From positions 51,961 to 115,960 of the forward strand of contig NZ_QPJQ01000010.1 of NCBI RefSeq assembly GCF_003337275.1: a stretch of 64,000 nucleotides of DNA, read 5' to 3'. Below the pieces are notes generated by a model. The model searched no databases, had not been told where the DNA came from, and worked only from the letters and a program-made list of their open reading frames with translations. Positions 9,540 to 19,092 of this stretch are shown one piece after another. This DNA is from Marinomonas foliarum. Lineage in GTDB: Bacteria; Pseudomonadota; Gammaproteobacteria; Pseudomonadales; Marinomonadaceae. The position numbers and the translations under genes are program-made. Positions within the stretch are counted from its first letter, which is position 1. Each line of letters opens with the position of its first letter.

Positions 9540-9941
9540 TTATGTCATATCTAATGACGAGCTAAGTCTACGGTATTCTGCCAATGCCACTTTATCAGCC
9601 TCAACTTCTAGAGGATTAGAATCAAGAAAATACCAAGTCACTTCGTCTGCCTCTAGAGACAATATTTTACCTTCCCAACGATTGACGACGTAATAGTGAA
9701 TGAGTTGAAGTTCACCTGTTGGATGATAAAGAGAGCACAAGTGGACATAAGACGTCGGGACGATATCTAGCTCTTCTTTTAGCTCTCGTAACAAAGCCTG
9801 TTCTTGTGTTTCTCCTAGCTCTATGTGACCGCCAGGAATCGCAATCAGACTTGGATCATATTCTTTGTCCTTGGCGCGTTTTTCTAACAATACCTGATTG
9901 TCCTTTAGCAATATAAAAGAGACACATTCGTGAACTTGCAT
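9540..9941 (-). CDS. NUDIX hydrolase
   Basis: A 133-residue NUDIX domain protein. The NUDIX box lies at residues 38-60: Gly38, then HIELGE, then RELKEEL at 52-58, which supplies the metal-binding glutamates. The usual Gly near the end of the box is Asp59. It should hydrolyse a nucleoside diphosphate linked to another moiety; the substrate is not predictable. The start has an aggag Shine-Dalgarno site at good spacing. It may be cotranscribed with the secreted protein gene downstream. Confidence 0.88.
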   Translation of the reverse strand: MQVHECVSFILLKDNQVLLEKRAKDKEYDPSLIAIPGGHIELGETQEQALLRELKEELDIVPTSYVHLCSLYHPTGELQLIHYYVVNRWEGKILSLEADEVTWYFLDSNPLEVEADKVALAEYRRLSSSLDMT

Positions 9942-10052
9942 TTAGATAACTCCTATTATTTGTGAAGAACCCAGCGAAAAGCTGTCATAAATGGCCCATT
10001 AAAATTACCATACTCGTTATTGCATAATCGAATGCCTCAAACAGAGTAAAAT

Positions 10053-10472
10053 ATGAACACCAAAATATACAAAGAAGTACTTTATATAGCCAAAGAACTC
10101 ATGACCTGCGCCAACAAAAAAGACCAAGCGGGTTTTGATGCCTATTATTCGGAATTGAAAGCCATTTGTGATGACAACGACGGCACAGACAAAGACCACC
10201 CAGTACAGTGGGAAACCCTAGGCGACTTTACCGACGACTTAGAACAGGCGATTGTTATCTATGACAAGGCGCTAGAAAAAGCCGCCGCTATAAATTCCAA
10301 AGATTACCTTTCCTCCATCGGCTTCGCGGCCGCTCAACTGAAACTAGAACTTGGCGACAAAAACGGTGCTATTGAATACCTAGAACAAGCCAAAATCCAC
10401 AGCAATAAAATTATCGACAAAGAGCTAAAAGCGGAAATTCACGACGTATTGTTTGATTTGAAAAAAGCTTAA
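10053..10472 (+). CDS. Small TPR-like protein
   Basis: A 139-residue soluble, acidic, helical protein without signal peptide. Residues 64-130 form two tandem tetratricopeptide-like helical pairs (DLEQAIVIYDKALEKAAAIN; LGDKNGAIEYLEQAKIHS). Such proteins bind partners and are not enzymes. The next gene (a 3'-5' exonuclease-like protein) starts 18 bases after its stop, so the two are probably cotranscribed. No specific family name was recognised. Confidence 0.65.
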   Translation: MNTKIYKEVLYIAKELMTCANKKDQAGFDAYYSELKAICDDNDGTDKDHPVQWETLGDFTDDLEQAIVIYDKALEKAAAINSKDYLSSIGFAAAQLKLELGDKNGAIEYLEQAKIHSNKIIDKELKAEIHDVLFDLKKA

Positions 10473-10490
10473 AGAAACAAGAGAAACAGA

Positions 10491-11069
10491 ATGGAACGTC
10501 CTACCAAGGAACAGATTAGCCAATTACCCTTGTATATTGGCCTTGGCCTTCGTGACATTGTCATCGTTGAAAACGAACTTGATGCCGCGCAAGCCATAAC
10601 AGCACTAGAGAACGAAACCAGCTTAGGATTCGACACCGAGAGCAAACCGATTTTCCAGAAAGGCCAAGTCAGTCCGGGGCCATCGCTCATCCAACTGGCG
10701 ATAGAGTCAAAAGCGTTCCTATTCCCAACTCGATTTCCTTCGGCTGTCGCTGCAGCCAAGGAAATACTAACCAATCCAAAGATCAAAAAAATCGGCTTCG
10801 GCATCAAAGACGACAACAAAGAACTGCGTAACAAACTCAACATCGACATCACCAACACGCAAGACTTGTCTGTCACCTTAAAGCAACTCGCCGGAGAGAA
10901 AAACAGCATCGGCGCCCGCGCCGCTGTCGCCATGGTACTGGGAAAACGCCTTGGTAAAGGCGCCCAAAAATCCAACTGGGGCGCTTATCCTCTTAAAGAA
11001 AACCAGATTCTTTATGCGGCGAATGACGCGCATTCTGCTATATGTGTGGAGAGGGCGTTGCGGCGCTAG
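10491..11069 (+). CDS. DEDDy-type 3'-5' exonuclease domain protein
   Basis: A 192-residue protein consisting of one RNase D/DEDD exonuclease fold. The metal-binding residues are visible: Asp48 and Glu50 in GFDTES, an acidic DD pair in GFGIKDDNKEL (about 105-115), and Tyr175 with Asp179 in YAANDAHSA. The Tyr marks the DEDDy subclass. It lacks the HRDC domains of true RNase D, so it is a stand-alone exonuclease of unknown substrate (RNA or DNA ends). It probably sits in one operon with the TPR-like gene 18 bases upstream. Confidence 0.85.
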   Translation: MERPTKEQISQLPLYIGLGLRDIVIVENELDAAQAITALENETSLGFDTESKPIFQKGQVSPGPSLIQLAIESKAFLFPTRFPSAVAAAKEILTNPKIKKIGFGIKDDNKELRNKLNIDITNTQDLSVTLKQLAGEKNSIGARAAVAMVLGKRLGKGAQKSNWGAYPLKENQILYAANDAHSAICVERALRR

Positions 11070-11079
11070 GTCTTAGTTT

Positions 11080-11105
11080 CTTCCCCTTGAAGACAAAAGG
11101 GGAAG
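11080..11105. repeat. Palindromic repeat, cttcccctt type (copy 1)
   Basis: Nine-base arms cttcccctt / aaggggaag around the loop gaagacaa. A related copy is at 11636-11660 and a degenerate one at 26658-26746. Confidence 0.6.
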
Positions 11106-11199
11106 GGACTTGGTGCTGAGTAAACGTAACCTTTTGCGTTTGAATGGAGCATGAATTCCATGTCGGGCTGAAGCCGAGATCCTAGACCATAAGAGCTTG

Positions 11200-11220
11200 A
11201 TTCCCGCCCTTCGCGGGAAT
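11200..11220. repeat. Palindromic repeat, attcccgc type
   Basis: Eight-base arms attcccgc / gcgggaat around a five-base loop, followed by gacg. This is the shape of a widely dispersed bacterial intergenic hairpin; only one copy is in this window. Confidence 0.5.
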
Positions 11221-11635
11221 GACGTGTCTACGTAGGGACTTTTAGTGGAAACAATGAAAGCTTCGCTTTCATCGGCACATTACGCTGCGCTCATGATGTC
11301 CTACGAAAATCTAGCCTCTATGATGAAGTCCGTTCGACGCGACGAAGTTGCGCGACTTTATGGAGTTTCAGGGTCAATTAAAAATACCCTTTCTCAAGCC
11401 TGCAAAAACAATCTATGCCTTACGATAAAAATCGTCTTGCCAAACTGATAATAAACAAAGTGAATGAGACGTTTGGGCGATAGCCCGACAAAAGACTTTT
11501 TGCTTTCCTATTAAATGAAAGTGTTGCATCGATTGGCAAAAGTTACCTGCTCAGCTTTTTCCTGAATTAAGGAGCGGAATAAAGGTTGGGAATGCAAAGT
11601 GTTTGAATGGAAACCAAAGAGCAACCCCATCCTAA

Positions 11636-11660
11636 CCTTCCCCTTGAAGAAAGGGGAAGG
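11636..11660. repeat. Palindromic repeat, cttcccctt type (copy 2)
   Basis: Ten-base arms ccttcccctt / aaggggaagg with loop gaaga, preceded by accccatccta. Both the arms and the leading sequence resemble the elements at 11080 and 26658. Confidence 0.65.
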
Positions 11661-11664
11661 AACT

Positions 11665-11691
11665 CAAAAAAAAGCCCCGCTGAGCGGGGCT
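11665..11691 (-). terminator. Rho-independent terminator reading on the minus strand (ppsA side)
   Basis: A perfect stem agccccgc / gcggggct with a three-base loop. The eight A residues on its left are a T run on the minus strand. It lies about 150 bases after the ppsA stop, so the ppsA mRNA probably has a long 3' tail. Confidence 0.85.
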
Positions 11692-11791
11692 ATAAAACTA
11701 GGGAGTGACTACGATAAGGTCACGCGCTGCTTTGACACAGCATTCTGATTTGGCGCTGCATTAAAAAATACATCACCAAACGCAGACTGTT

Positions 11792-11834
11792 TTCCCGTTA
11801 CGCCATGTCTGGTATTACTGCGAGGTAACGGGAA
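11792..11834 (-). repeat. Hairpin directly downstream of ppsA
   Basis: A ten-base perfect inverted repeat (ttcccgttac / gtaacgggaa) with a 23-base loop begins 6 bases after the ppsA stop. There is no T run, so it is more likely an mRNA 3'-end protection element or an operator than a terminator. Confidence 0.5.
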
Positions 11835-11840
11835 GATTCT

Positions 11841-14240
11841 TTAAATGGCTTTGTTGTTCAATTCGGTATTTTTCAATACTTCATCAAGGTGTAGCCAAGT
11901 TTCGATCACGGTGTCTGGGTTAAGAGACATGCTTTCGATGCCTTGGGCGACGAGCCAGTCGGCGAAGTCAGCGTGGTCGGATGGGCCTTGGCCACAGATG
12001 CCGACGTATTTGCCTTTTTCGCGACAAGCGGTGATTGCCATTTTTAGCAGTTTTTTGACTGCTGGGTTACGTTCGTCGAATTTGTCTGCGATCAATCCTG
12101 AGTCGCGGTCAAGCCCGAGTGTTAGCTGGGTCAAGTCGTTTGAACCGATTGAGAAGCCGTCGAAGAATTCTAGGAACTCGTCAGCCAGTAGGGCGTTAGA
12201 TGGAAGTTCGCACATCATGATGACTTTCAGGCCGTTTTCGCCACGGGCCAAGCCTTGTTCTGCTAGCAGTTCGGTGACTTGTTGTGCTTCTTCCAAGGTA
12301 CGAACAAATGGGATCATAATTTGTACGTTGGTTAAGCCCATGTCGTTACGAACGCGGCGGATGGCTTCACATTCTAGGGCGAAGCAATCGCGGAACGAGT
12401 CGTCGATGTAGCGCGCTGCGCCACGGAAGCCAAGCATTGGGTTTTCTTCATCTGGTTCAAACAATGGACCACCAACAAGGTTGTGGTATTCGTTTGATTT
12501 GAAGTCAGATAATCGCACGATGACTGGTTTTTGAGAGAAAGAGCACGCCAATGTTGCGACGCCTTCGACCAGTTTGTCGACGTAGAATTCCACTGGGCTT
12601 GAGTAGCCGGCGATGCGGTGGTTGATCTCTTCTTGCAACGCGGGCGTCATGTCTGCGTAGTTCAGCAAGGCTTTCGGGTGGATGCCGATCATGCGGTTGA
12701 TGATGAATTCTAAGCGAGCCAAGCCAATGCCGGCGTTTGGTAGCATGGCAAAGTCGAAAGCGCGGTTTGGGTTGCCCACGTTCATCATGATTTTTACTGG
12801 CAGTTCAGGCATGTTGCCGACTTCAGAGGTGATGATGTCGAATGGCAATTCGCCTTGGTAAACAAAGCCCATGTCGCCTTGTGCGCAAGATACGGTGACG
12901 ATTTGACCATCTTGCAATACGTCTGTTGCGTCGCCACAACCCACGACCGCTGGAATGCCTAGCTCACGAGCAATAATCGCCGCGTGACAAGTACGACCGC
13001 CACGGTTGGTGACAATCGCAGAAGCACGCTTCATGATAGGTTCCCAATCCGGATCGGTAATGTCGGTCACTAGAACGTCGCCCGGTTGGATGCGATCCAT
13101 CTCGGTAATAGAAGACAAGACTTTTACAGCGCCTGTGCCGATTTTGTGACCAATGGCGCGGCCAGTGATCATCACCTGAGAGGTTTTCTTCAGGTTGTAA
13201 CGTTCCATGCTTTGGGCATTGGCTTGGCTACGAACGGTTTCTGGACGCGCTTGAACAATGTAGATTTTGCCGTCGATGCCGTCTTTCGCCCACTCAATGT
13301 CCATTGGTCGCTTGTAGTGTTTTTCGATGATGCAGGCTTGGCGAGCAAGGTCTTGAACCTCGTCGTTTGTCAGTGCGAAACGGTTTTGGTCATCCAAAGC
13401 CACTGGGACGATTTTGACGAATTCGTCATCGCTTCCTGTTTCGGCGTATTCCATTTTTTGGGCTTTGCTTCCTAGACTCTTGCGAACCACCGCTGGGCGA
13501 TTGGCAGCTAGTGTTGGCTTGTGAACATAGTATTCGTCTGGGTTAACTGTACCTTGTACGACCATTTCACCAAGCCCGTAAGCGGCGGTGATGAAAACTA
13601 CTTCGTCAAAGCCTGATTCCGTGTCTAGGGTGAATAAGACGCCAGAAGCGCCAATGTCACTGCGTACCATTTTTTGAATGCCTGCGGATAAAGACACGCC
13701 TTGGTGTTCAAAACCTTGGTGAACGCGGTAAGAAATCGCACGGTCGTTAAAGAGAGACGCAAACACGCGTTTAATTGACGCCTTGATGTCTGCCAAGCCT
13801 TTCACGTTTAGGAAAGTTTCTTGCTGGCCCGCGAAAGAGGCATCTGGTAAATCTTCTGCCGTGGCAGAAGAGCGTACGGCAAAAGAGGTTTCCTCTGCGT
13901 TGTCGTCGCAAAGTGTTGCGAAAGCGTCTTTAATTTCTTGGTCGAATTCTGCTGAGAAAGAAGCGTCTTCAATCCATTGGCGAATTTTAACGCCTGTTTC
14001 AGCAAGGGCGTGAACATCGTCTACATCCAATGCGTCTAGTGCTTGATGGATTTTTTCGTCTAGGCCGCTTTCAGTAATGAAGCTTTGATAAGCATAGGAA
14101 GTGGTTGCGAAACCGTTTGGCACTTGAATGCCAAGGTCTGTCAGGTTAGAAATCATTTCACCTAAAGAGGCGTTTTTACCGCCAACTTCGCCGACATCTT
14201 CCATATGAAGATCTTTAAACCACTTAATAAACTTGCTCAC
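11841..14240 (-). CDS. ppsA: Phosphoenolpyruvate synthase
   Basis: Converts pyruvate, ATP and water to PEP, AMP and phosphate, the gluconeogenic entry from pyruvate. The three domains are in order: N-terminal ATP-grasp (starting with [14 protein letters not shown]), the swivelling phosphohistidine domain with [13 protein letters not shown] (His419 is the carrier), and the C-terminal PEP/pyruvate TIM barrel ending with [13 protein letters not shown] (Cys749 is the expected proton donor). At 799 residues it has the normal length. Its regulator PpsR is encoded divergently 205 bases away. A HexR-like site lies in the shared promoter gap. The message ends at a long 3' region with a hairpin at 11792 and a terminator at 11665. 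Confidence 0.97.
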   Translation of the reverse strand: MSKFIKWFKDLHMEDVGEVGGKNASLGEMISNLTDLGIQVPNGFATTSYAYQSFITESGLDEKIHQALDALDVDDVHALAETGVKIRQWIEDASFSAEFDQEIKDAFATLCDDNAEETSFAVRSSATAEDLPDASFAGQQETFLNVKGLADIKASIKRVFASLFNDRAISYRVHQGFEHQGVSLSAGIQKMVRSDIGASGVLFTLDTESGFDEVVFITAAYGLGEMVVQGTVNPDEYYVHKPTLAANRPAVVRKSLGSKAQKMEYAETGSDDEFVKIVPVALDDQNRFALTNDEVQDLARQACIIEKHYKRPMDIEWAKDGIDGKIYIVQARPETVRSQANAQSMERYNLKKTSQVMITGRAIGHKIGTGAVKVLSSITEMDRIQPGDVLVTDITDPDWEPIMKRASAIVTNRGGRTCHAAIIARELGIPAVVGCGDATDVLQDGQIVTVSCAQGDMGFVYQGELPFDIITSEVGNMPELPVKIMMNVGNPNRAFDFAMLPNAGIGLARLEFIINRMIGIHPKALLNYADMTPALQEEINHRIAGYSSPVEFYVDKLVEGVATLACSFSQKPVIVRLSDFKSNEYHNLVGGPLFEPDEENPMLGFRGAARYIDDSFRDCFALECEAIRRVRNDMGLTNVQIMIPFVRTLEEAQQVTELLAEQGLARGENGLKVIMMCELPSNALLADEFLEFFDGFSIGSNDLTQLTLGLDRDSGLIADKFDERNPAVKKLLKMAITACREKGKYVGICGQGPSDHADFADWLVAQGIESMSLNPDTVIETWLHLDEVLKNTELNNKAI

Positions 14241-14381
14241 AAGAGACTCCAGTTTTTATATAAATTAATGGTAGGAATAGTTCTTAGCCAGTTTTTCCTA
14301 GTATGTCAGGCACTTGTCAAAGCACTTGATCTGGGTTCATTGTATGTAGGTGAGTCGCTTTGAATAAAATCGATTATTCGA

Positions 14382-14396
14382 TGTAGTTTTATTTCA
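14382..14396. promoter_or_regulatory. Candidate HexR operator
   Basis: tgtagttttatttca matches 13 of 15 positions of the HexR consensus as I recall it (TGTARTTWAATTACA). It lies in the ppsA-ppsR divergent promoter gap. HexR is known to regulate ppsA-type genes in several gammaproteobacteria. The right arm is the weaker half. Confidence 0.35.
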
Positions 14397-14445
14397 ATCG
14401 AAAAAACGAATGTCGTTAGATAACAACAAAATAGGTAAATATTGA

Positions 14446-15249
14446 ATGAAAGTGTATTTTGTCTCTGATGGAACAGCGATTACCGCTGAGGTGTTTGGAT
14501 CGGCCATGTTGTCGTTTTTTGATGTGGCGGTAGAGACAAAAAGTGTGCCTTTTTTGACTACCAAAGATCAGGCAGAAGGGTTGAAGCAGCAGATTAATTT
14601 GGAGCTGAACAGCGGTGTTGCTTTGCTGGTTTTTTATACGATTTCTGATGCGTCTATTCGTGACATTATTGAGTCATGCGATTGCCATTGTTACAACTTG
14701 TTCGGTGATTTATTGTCACCCATTGAGCAAGCTTTAGGCGTGAAAGCGCAGCCAACGGCACAGAAAGCCCACGGCATGAAAGAGGGTGTTTATGATGGAC
14801 GGATAGACGCCATAAACTATGCGTTGGCGAACGATGACGGGGCATCGGTGAAGAATTTTGCTGAGGCGGATATTATCTTGTTGGGTGTGTCTCGCTCCGG
14901 TAAAACGCCAACCAGTTTATATTTAGCCATGCAGTACGGTATCAAGGCAGCAAACTACCCAATTACCGAAGATGATTTTTCCTCTCCGGGCTTGCCTAAA
15001 GTATTAAAAGACCACAAGAAAAAGCTCTTTGGATTAACTATAGATGCCATGCGGTTGCACGAAATTCGTACTGGCAGAATGGCCGCAAGTAAGTATGCTT
15101 CTGCTCGCCAATGCCGCTACGAATTGGAGGAAGTCGAGTCCTTATATCGCCAAGAACGCATTCCGTATTTGAATTCGACAAAACTGTCGGTGGAAGAAAT
15201 TTCCACCAAAGTGATGGCGGAAATGAATTTGGTGCGTCACCGACAGTAA
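14446..15249 (+). CDS. ppsR: PEP synthase regulatory protein (kinase/pyrophosphorylase, DUF299)
   Basis: A bifunctional ADP-dependent kinase and Pi-dependent pyrophosphorylase that switches PEP synthase off and on by phosphorylating a threonine near its catalytic histidine. The protein begins with the family signature VYFVSDGTAITAEVFG. It carries the P-loop GVSRSGKTPTS at residues 147-157 and a second conserved block near residue 200 (LFGLTIDAMRLHEIR, then ASKYAS). The length of 267 residues is typical. The gene is divergent from ppsA, its substrate, which supports the assignment strongly. Confidence 0.95.
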   Translation: MKVYFVSDGTAITAEVFGSAMLSFFDVAVETKSVPFLTTKDQAEGLKQQINLELNSGVALLVFYTISDASIRDIIESCDCHCYNLFGDLLSPIEQALGVKAQPTAQKAHGMKEGVYDGRIDAINYALANDDGASVKNFAEADIILLGVSRSGKTPTSLYLAMQYGIKAANYPITEDDFSSPGLPKVLKDHKKKLFGLTIDAMRLHEIRTGRMAASKYASARQCRYELEEVESLYRQERIPYLNSTKLSVEEISTKVMAEMNLVRHRQ

Positions 15250-15627
15250 AAACGACCCATTAAGTGATCGAATAATTCGATGGGTTCACTGTTTTTGCAC
15301 GAAAAACAGACAAAAAAAGCATAAAAATATTTCCCTTAGGCCAAAATGGCATTACAAATGTTGAATAATTGATCTGAAATACCCTGCATTTTCGTTTGTT
15401 TGTTGTGTTATTACAAAAAACACTGCAATAGACTGTGAAGATAATGTTAAGAGCGTCGCTAACTGGGAGAGTATTTAGTGAATATGCTCTATAATGACGA
15501 TTAATTTAGCGCATTCGTGATTTAAACTGTGTGACAAACGAGCTCCGAGCGCTCTGAATACTGAGATGTTCATATTTCTATCTTATAAAAGGGATATCTT
15601 ATTAAAAAAACCAAGGATAAAAATACA
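15250..15627. other. Intergenic region before rnr
   Basis: 378 bases, AT-rich, no gene. Near its left end are two weak hairpins (around the palindrome cgaataattcg at about 15268-15279, and ctgtttt / gaaaaacag around 15289-15310) that may stop ppsR transcription. The rest should hold the rnr promoter. No RNA gene was recognised. Confidence 0.5.
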
Positions 15628-18204
15628 TTGAGTAATAAAAAAGTTAACGATCCCCACAAGCAGCGAGAAGCGTCTAAATACGATAACCCCGTACCAAGCC
15701 GTGAATTCATTTTAGAGTTTCTTGCCACCCAGAATAAAAGCATGGGTCATCTAGAGTTATGCAAAGAGTTTTCGCTGACTGGCGAAGACGAAATTGAAGC
15801 CCTCCGTCGTCGTCTCATCGCTATGTGCCGAGACAATCAAATGACCAGCAACCAAAATGACGAATACTCGCCGATTTTAGAGAGTGACCTGATTGAAGGT
15901 TATGTCCAAGGCAATAAAGAAGGTCATGGTTTCTTGTTGCGTCAAAGCGATGACGATATTTTCCTATCTGCCCGTCAAATGCAGAACGTGATGGATGGCG
16001 ACAAGGTAAAAGCCCGTCTTTCTGGTCGAAGTGTTAAAGGTCGCTTAGATGGCGTTGTGGTTGAAGTGCTAGAGCGTAAGCACACGCAACTTGTAGGCCG
16101 ATATTATGAAGAAAGTCGCACGGCTTTCGTGACACCAGAAAACCCGCGTATCGCACAAGATATCTTGATCACTACAGAATCTGGTTTAACGCCGGCTCAT
16201 GGTCAATATGTGTTGACGGAAATTGTTAGCTACGCTGAGCGCGGTAAACCAGCTCAGGGTTTAGTGAAGAAAATTCTTGGCGACTTTATGGCGCCGGGCG
16301 TTGAAATTGAAGTGGCGATGCACCGTTATGAAATTCCTAACGAGTGGCCTGCAGCGGTTGAAAAACAAGTTAAAAACTTCAGCACAGAAGTGGCAGAAGA
16401 AGACAAAGCGCATCGTGTTGATTTGCGTGATACTCCGTTTGTCACTATTGATGGCGAAGATGCGCGTGATTTTGATGACGCCGTATATTGTGAAAAAACA
16501 CCGGGTGGCTGGAAACTGTTTGTTGCCATTGCCGATGTTTCTCATTATGTGAAAAAAGACACGGCGTTAGATGAAGAAGCCATTGTTCGTGGTAACTCGG
16601 TTTATTTCCCAGGTCGCGTTATTCCTATGTTGCCAGAAGTACTGTCGAACGGCTTGTGTTCATTGAACCCAGATGTTGACCGTTTGGCGATGGTTGCTGA
16701 GATCTCTTTGACATCCAAAGGCAAGATGCGTGGCTTTAAGTTTTATGAAGGCATTATCCGCTCTCATGCGCGCTTAACTTACAGCAAAGTCGCGAAAATG
16801 ATCGCGGATGAGCCGGAAGAGCAAGGTATTGAGTTGCGTGAGCGTTACGCGTCTATCGTGTCACACATTGATGATTTAAACGGTTTGTATCACGTCCTTA
16901 AAGGTGCTCGTGATGAGCGCGGTGCGATGGAGTTCGATACCATCGAAACTCGTATGGTGTTCGACGAAAACTCTAAGATTGAGCACATTGTTCCTGTTGA
17001 GCGTAATGATGCCCATAAACTAATCGAAGAATGTATGTTGTGTGCCAATGTGGCTGCAGCAGAGTTGTTGATTAAAGCCGATTTGCCGGCTTTGTTCCGT
17101 GTTCACGAAGGGCCAAAAGACGACCGTTTGTTAACCTTGCGTACCTATCTTGGTTTGTTAGGTTTAGAACTGACGGGCGGCACTAAACCAACGCCGACGG
17201 ATTACGCGGCACTTTCTGAAGCGATTAAAGACCGAGCGGATGCTCGTAGTATTCAGACTATGATGCTGCGTTCTATGTCTCAGGCGGTATATCAAGCGGA
17301 TAATATGGGCCATTTCGGTTTGAATTATGACGCTTATACGCACTTCACGTCGCCAATTCGTCGTTACCCAGATTTGTTAGTTCATCGTGCGATTCGTTAT
17401 TTGATTCGTGGCGAAGGTCGTCCGACTGTGCGTCAGGCGCATCGTGTGGCAGGTAGCCCAGAGCTGAAAGAACGCAAAATCTACGGTTACAACCACGCCG
17501 ATATGGATGGTTTAGGGGATTCTTGTTCCGTGACCGAACGTCGTGCAGACGAAGCTACGCGTGATGTTGAAGCTTGGTTGAAATGCCAATACGTTGAGCA
17601 GCATTTGGGCGAACCCTTTGACGGTGTTGTGACCGCTGTGACCTCGTTTGGTTTGTTCGTTGAGCTACAAGGTTTATTCGTTGATGGCTTGGTACACATT
17701 TCTGGTCTTGGGCAGGATTACTTTGTTCATGATATGGAACATCAAGCGATTGTTGGCGAGCGCACAGGTCGAGTGTTCCGCCTTGGTGATACGTTAAAAG
17801 TTCGCGTGTCTAATGTGAACTTGGAGCAACGTAAGATTGATTTGAGCTTGGATGAGGGAAGTAGTCGTCCAGCACGCAAAAAAGTCGAACGTAGTGATAA
17901 AACCGAGCTTGAAATGCAATTGGCTCAGTTGTCACCGATTGAATTGGGTGGTCGCTCTAACCCCAAGTCTGCTGCAAAAGAAGAAGGCGATAAATCGAAA
18001 GACGCTAAGTCATCGAAAGAGGGCAAAGAGTCGGATGGTAAGGCGAAGAAAAAACGTCGTTCGCCAGCCTCTAAAGGCAAACGTATCAGACAGAAAAAGT
18101 TGGGTACGGTGTCGGCAAATGGTAAGTCTACGGTTGCAGCTAAAAAACCGAAAAAGCCTAAGAAGCCGAAAAAGAGCAATGCTAAGCCAAAAGCAAAAGA
18201 TTGA
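15628..18204 (+). CDS. rnr: Ribonuclease R
   Basis: A processive 3'-5' exoribonuclease that can degrade structured RNA and acts in quality control. Domains in order: N-terminal winged helix (about residues 25-95), two cold-shock OB folds, the RNB catalytic domain with DGEDARDFDDAVY at 275-287 (the Asp cluster binds Mg), an S1 domain starting about residue 660 (FDGVVTAVTSFGLFVELQ), and a Lys/Ser-rich tail from about 750 to the end. The tail is long and very basic, which would bind RNA or ribosomes. The start is TTG at 15628 with an aagga Shine-Dalgarno site; translation from there matches family N-termini. It leads an apparent unit with rlmB and the cob genes. Confidence 0.96.
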   Translation: MSNKKVNDPHKQREASKYDNPVPSREFILEFLATQNKSMGHLELCKEFSLTGEDEIEALRRRLIAMCRDNQMTSNQNDEYSPILESDLIEGYVQGNKEGHGFLLRQSDDDIFLSARQMQNVMDGDKVKARLSGRSVKGRLDGVVVEVLERKHTQLVGRYYEESRTAFVTPENPRIAQDILITTESGLTPAHGQYVLTEIVSYAERGKPAQGLVKKILGDFMAPGVEIEVAMHRYEIPNEWPAAVEKQVKNFSTEVAEEDKAHRVDLRDTPFVTIDGEDARDFDDAVYCEKTPGGWKLFVAIADVSHYVKKDTALDEEAIVRGNSVYFPGRVIPMLPEVLSNGLCSLNPDVDRLAMVAEISLTSKGKMRGFKFYEGIIRSHARLTYSKVAKMIADEPEEQGIELRERYASIVSHIDDLNGLYHVLKGARDERGAMEFDTIETRMVFDENSKIEHIVPVERNDAHKLIEECMLCANVAAAELLIKADLPALFRVHEGPKDDRLLTLRTYLGLLGLELTGGTKPTPTDYAALSEAIKDRADARSIQTMMLRSMSQAVYQADNMGHFGLNYDAYTHFTSPIRRYPDLLVHRAIRYLIRGEGRPTVRQAHRVAGSPELKERKIYGYNHADMDGLGDSCSVTERRADEATRDVEAWLKCQYVEQHLGEPFDGVVTAVTSFGLFVELQGLFVDGLVHISGLGQDYFVHDMEHQAIVGERTGRVFRLGDTLKVRVSNVNLEQRKIDLSLDEGSSRPARKKVERSDKTELEMQLAQLSPIELGGRSNPKSAAKEEGDKSKDAKSSKEGKESDGKAKKKRRSPASKGKRIRQKKLGTVSANGKSTVAAKKPKKPKKPKKSNAKPKAKD

Positions 18205-18274
18205 TCTGAAGCTCTGATTCGAGCTTTTTAGATGAATAACTTTCTAGATAAATTACTTTCTAGATGAATGAAAA

Positions 18275-18292
18275 TGGGGGCCTAGGCCCCCA
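18275..18292. repeat. Perfect 18-base palindrome between rnr and rlmB
   Basis: tgggggcctaggccccca is fully self-complementary and sits 17 bases before the rlmB start. Two direct copies of actttctagat precede it (about 18239-18265). There is no T run, so it is not a standard terminator. It may pause RNA polymerase or mark an RNA processing site between rnr and rlmB. Confidence 0.6.
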
Positions 18293-18309
18293 AATTAATA
18301 GAGTAGATA

Positions 18310-19077
18310 ATGTCAGATTTAGAATGGATATACGGCATTCATGCCGTGGAAAACGCATTGACTCAACAGCCAGAACGCGTCAAAGAAGTGCGCTTTCAAG
18401 AAGGCCGTGACGACAAGAAAAACCAGCGACTAGTACAGCTTTGTAAAGCCAACAAAGTGCGCTACAGCGTGGTACCACGTAAAGAGTTGGATCAGCTTTT
18501 TACCAAGAACAAAGAGCGTGCAGTTCACCAAGGCGTTGTGGCTTATACCACAATGAACAAAGCAGGCAGTGAAGCTGACTTGCATACTTTGGTAGCGGGT
18601 TTAGATGAAACTCCATTGATTATTATTTTAGACGGTGTGACTGATCCGCATAATTTAGGCGCGTGCTTGCGTAGTGCCGATGCCGCTGGTGCTCATGCTG
18701 TTGTTATGCCGAAAGACAATTCAGCCCCCTTAAATGCAACGGTTAGCAAAGTGGCGTGCGGCGCAGCGGAAAGCATTCCTGTTTACGCGGTGACTAACCT
18801 AGCTCGCACCATGAAAAAGCTGCAAGACCAAGGTGTGTGGATTTTTGGTACAGCGGGTGAAGCAACGCAAACCATTTACGAGCAAGATTTATCTATTCCA
18901 ACGGCGATTGTAATGGGGGCAGAAGGCGATGGCATGCGCCGTTTGACTCGTGAACAGTGTGATTACCTAGTGAAACTGCCTATGGCTGGTGTGGTTTCTA
19001 GTTTGAATGTGTCTGTAGCGACAGGTGTTTGTCTCTACGAAGCGGTGCGTCAACGCGCGGTGAAGGCCAAAGGTTAA
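18310..19077 (+). CDS. rlmB: 23S rRNA (guanosine-2'-O-)-methyltransferase RlmB
   Basis: Methylates the 2'-hydroxyl of G2251 in the peptidyl-transferase P loop of 23S rRNA. The N-terminal L30e-like substrate-binding domain starts with WIYGIHAVENAL. The SPOUT catalytic domain contains motif 1 (DPHNLGACLRSADAAG, about residues 112-127), motif 2 (IVMGAEGDGMRRLT) and motif 3 (SSLNVSVATGVCLYE, about residues 229-243), which form the knot that binds S-adenosylmethionine. At 255 residues it is standard. rnr followed by rlmB is a conserved pair in gammaproteobacteria; here cobT follows after only 15 bases. Confidence 0.96.
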   Translation: MSDLEWIYGIHAVENALTQQPERVKEVRFQEGRDDKKNQRLVQLCKANKVRYSVVPRKELDQLFTKNKERAVHQGVVAYTTMNKAGSEADLHTLVAGLDETPLIIILDGVTDPHNLGACLRSADAAGAHAVVMPKDNSAPLNATVSKVACGAAESIPVYAVTNLARTMKKLQDQGVWIFGTAGEATQTIYEQDLSIPTAIVMGAEGDGMRRLTREQCDYLVKLPMAGVVSSLNVSVATGVCLYEAVRQRAVKAKG

Positions 19078-19092
19078 AGGGGCAAAAAAGCC

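Larger units (their letters stand above)
11070..11840. other. Long spacer rich in short palindromic repeats, no convincing gene
   Basis: A 771-base interval between the exonuclease gene and ppsA. A short open frame at 11245-11448 has low-complexity composition and no Shine-Dalgarno site, and I do not accept it. The interval holds two copies of a ccttcccctt hairpin, a gggaat-type hairpin, phrases such as gaaagcttcgctttc and acgctgcgctcatgatg that look like decayed repeat sequence, the ppsA-side terminator, and a large hairpin directly after ppsA. It looks like a place where small repeats have accumulated. Confidence 0.6.

Noticed and set aside
11245..11448. 67-codon open frame in the spacer before ppsA
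   Set aside because: No ribosome binding site, composition dominated by repeat-like phrases, and no recognisable family.
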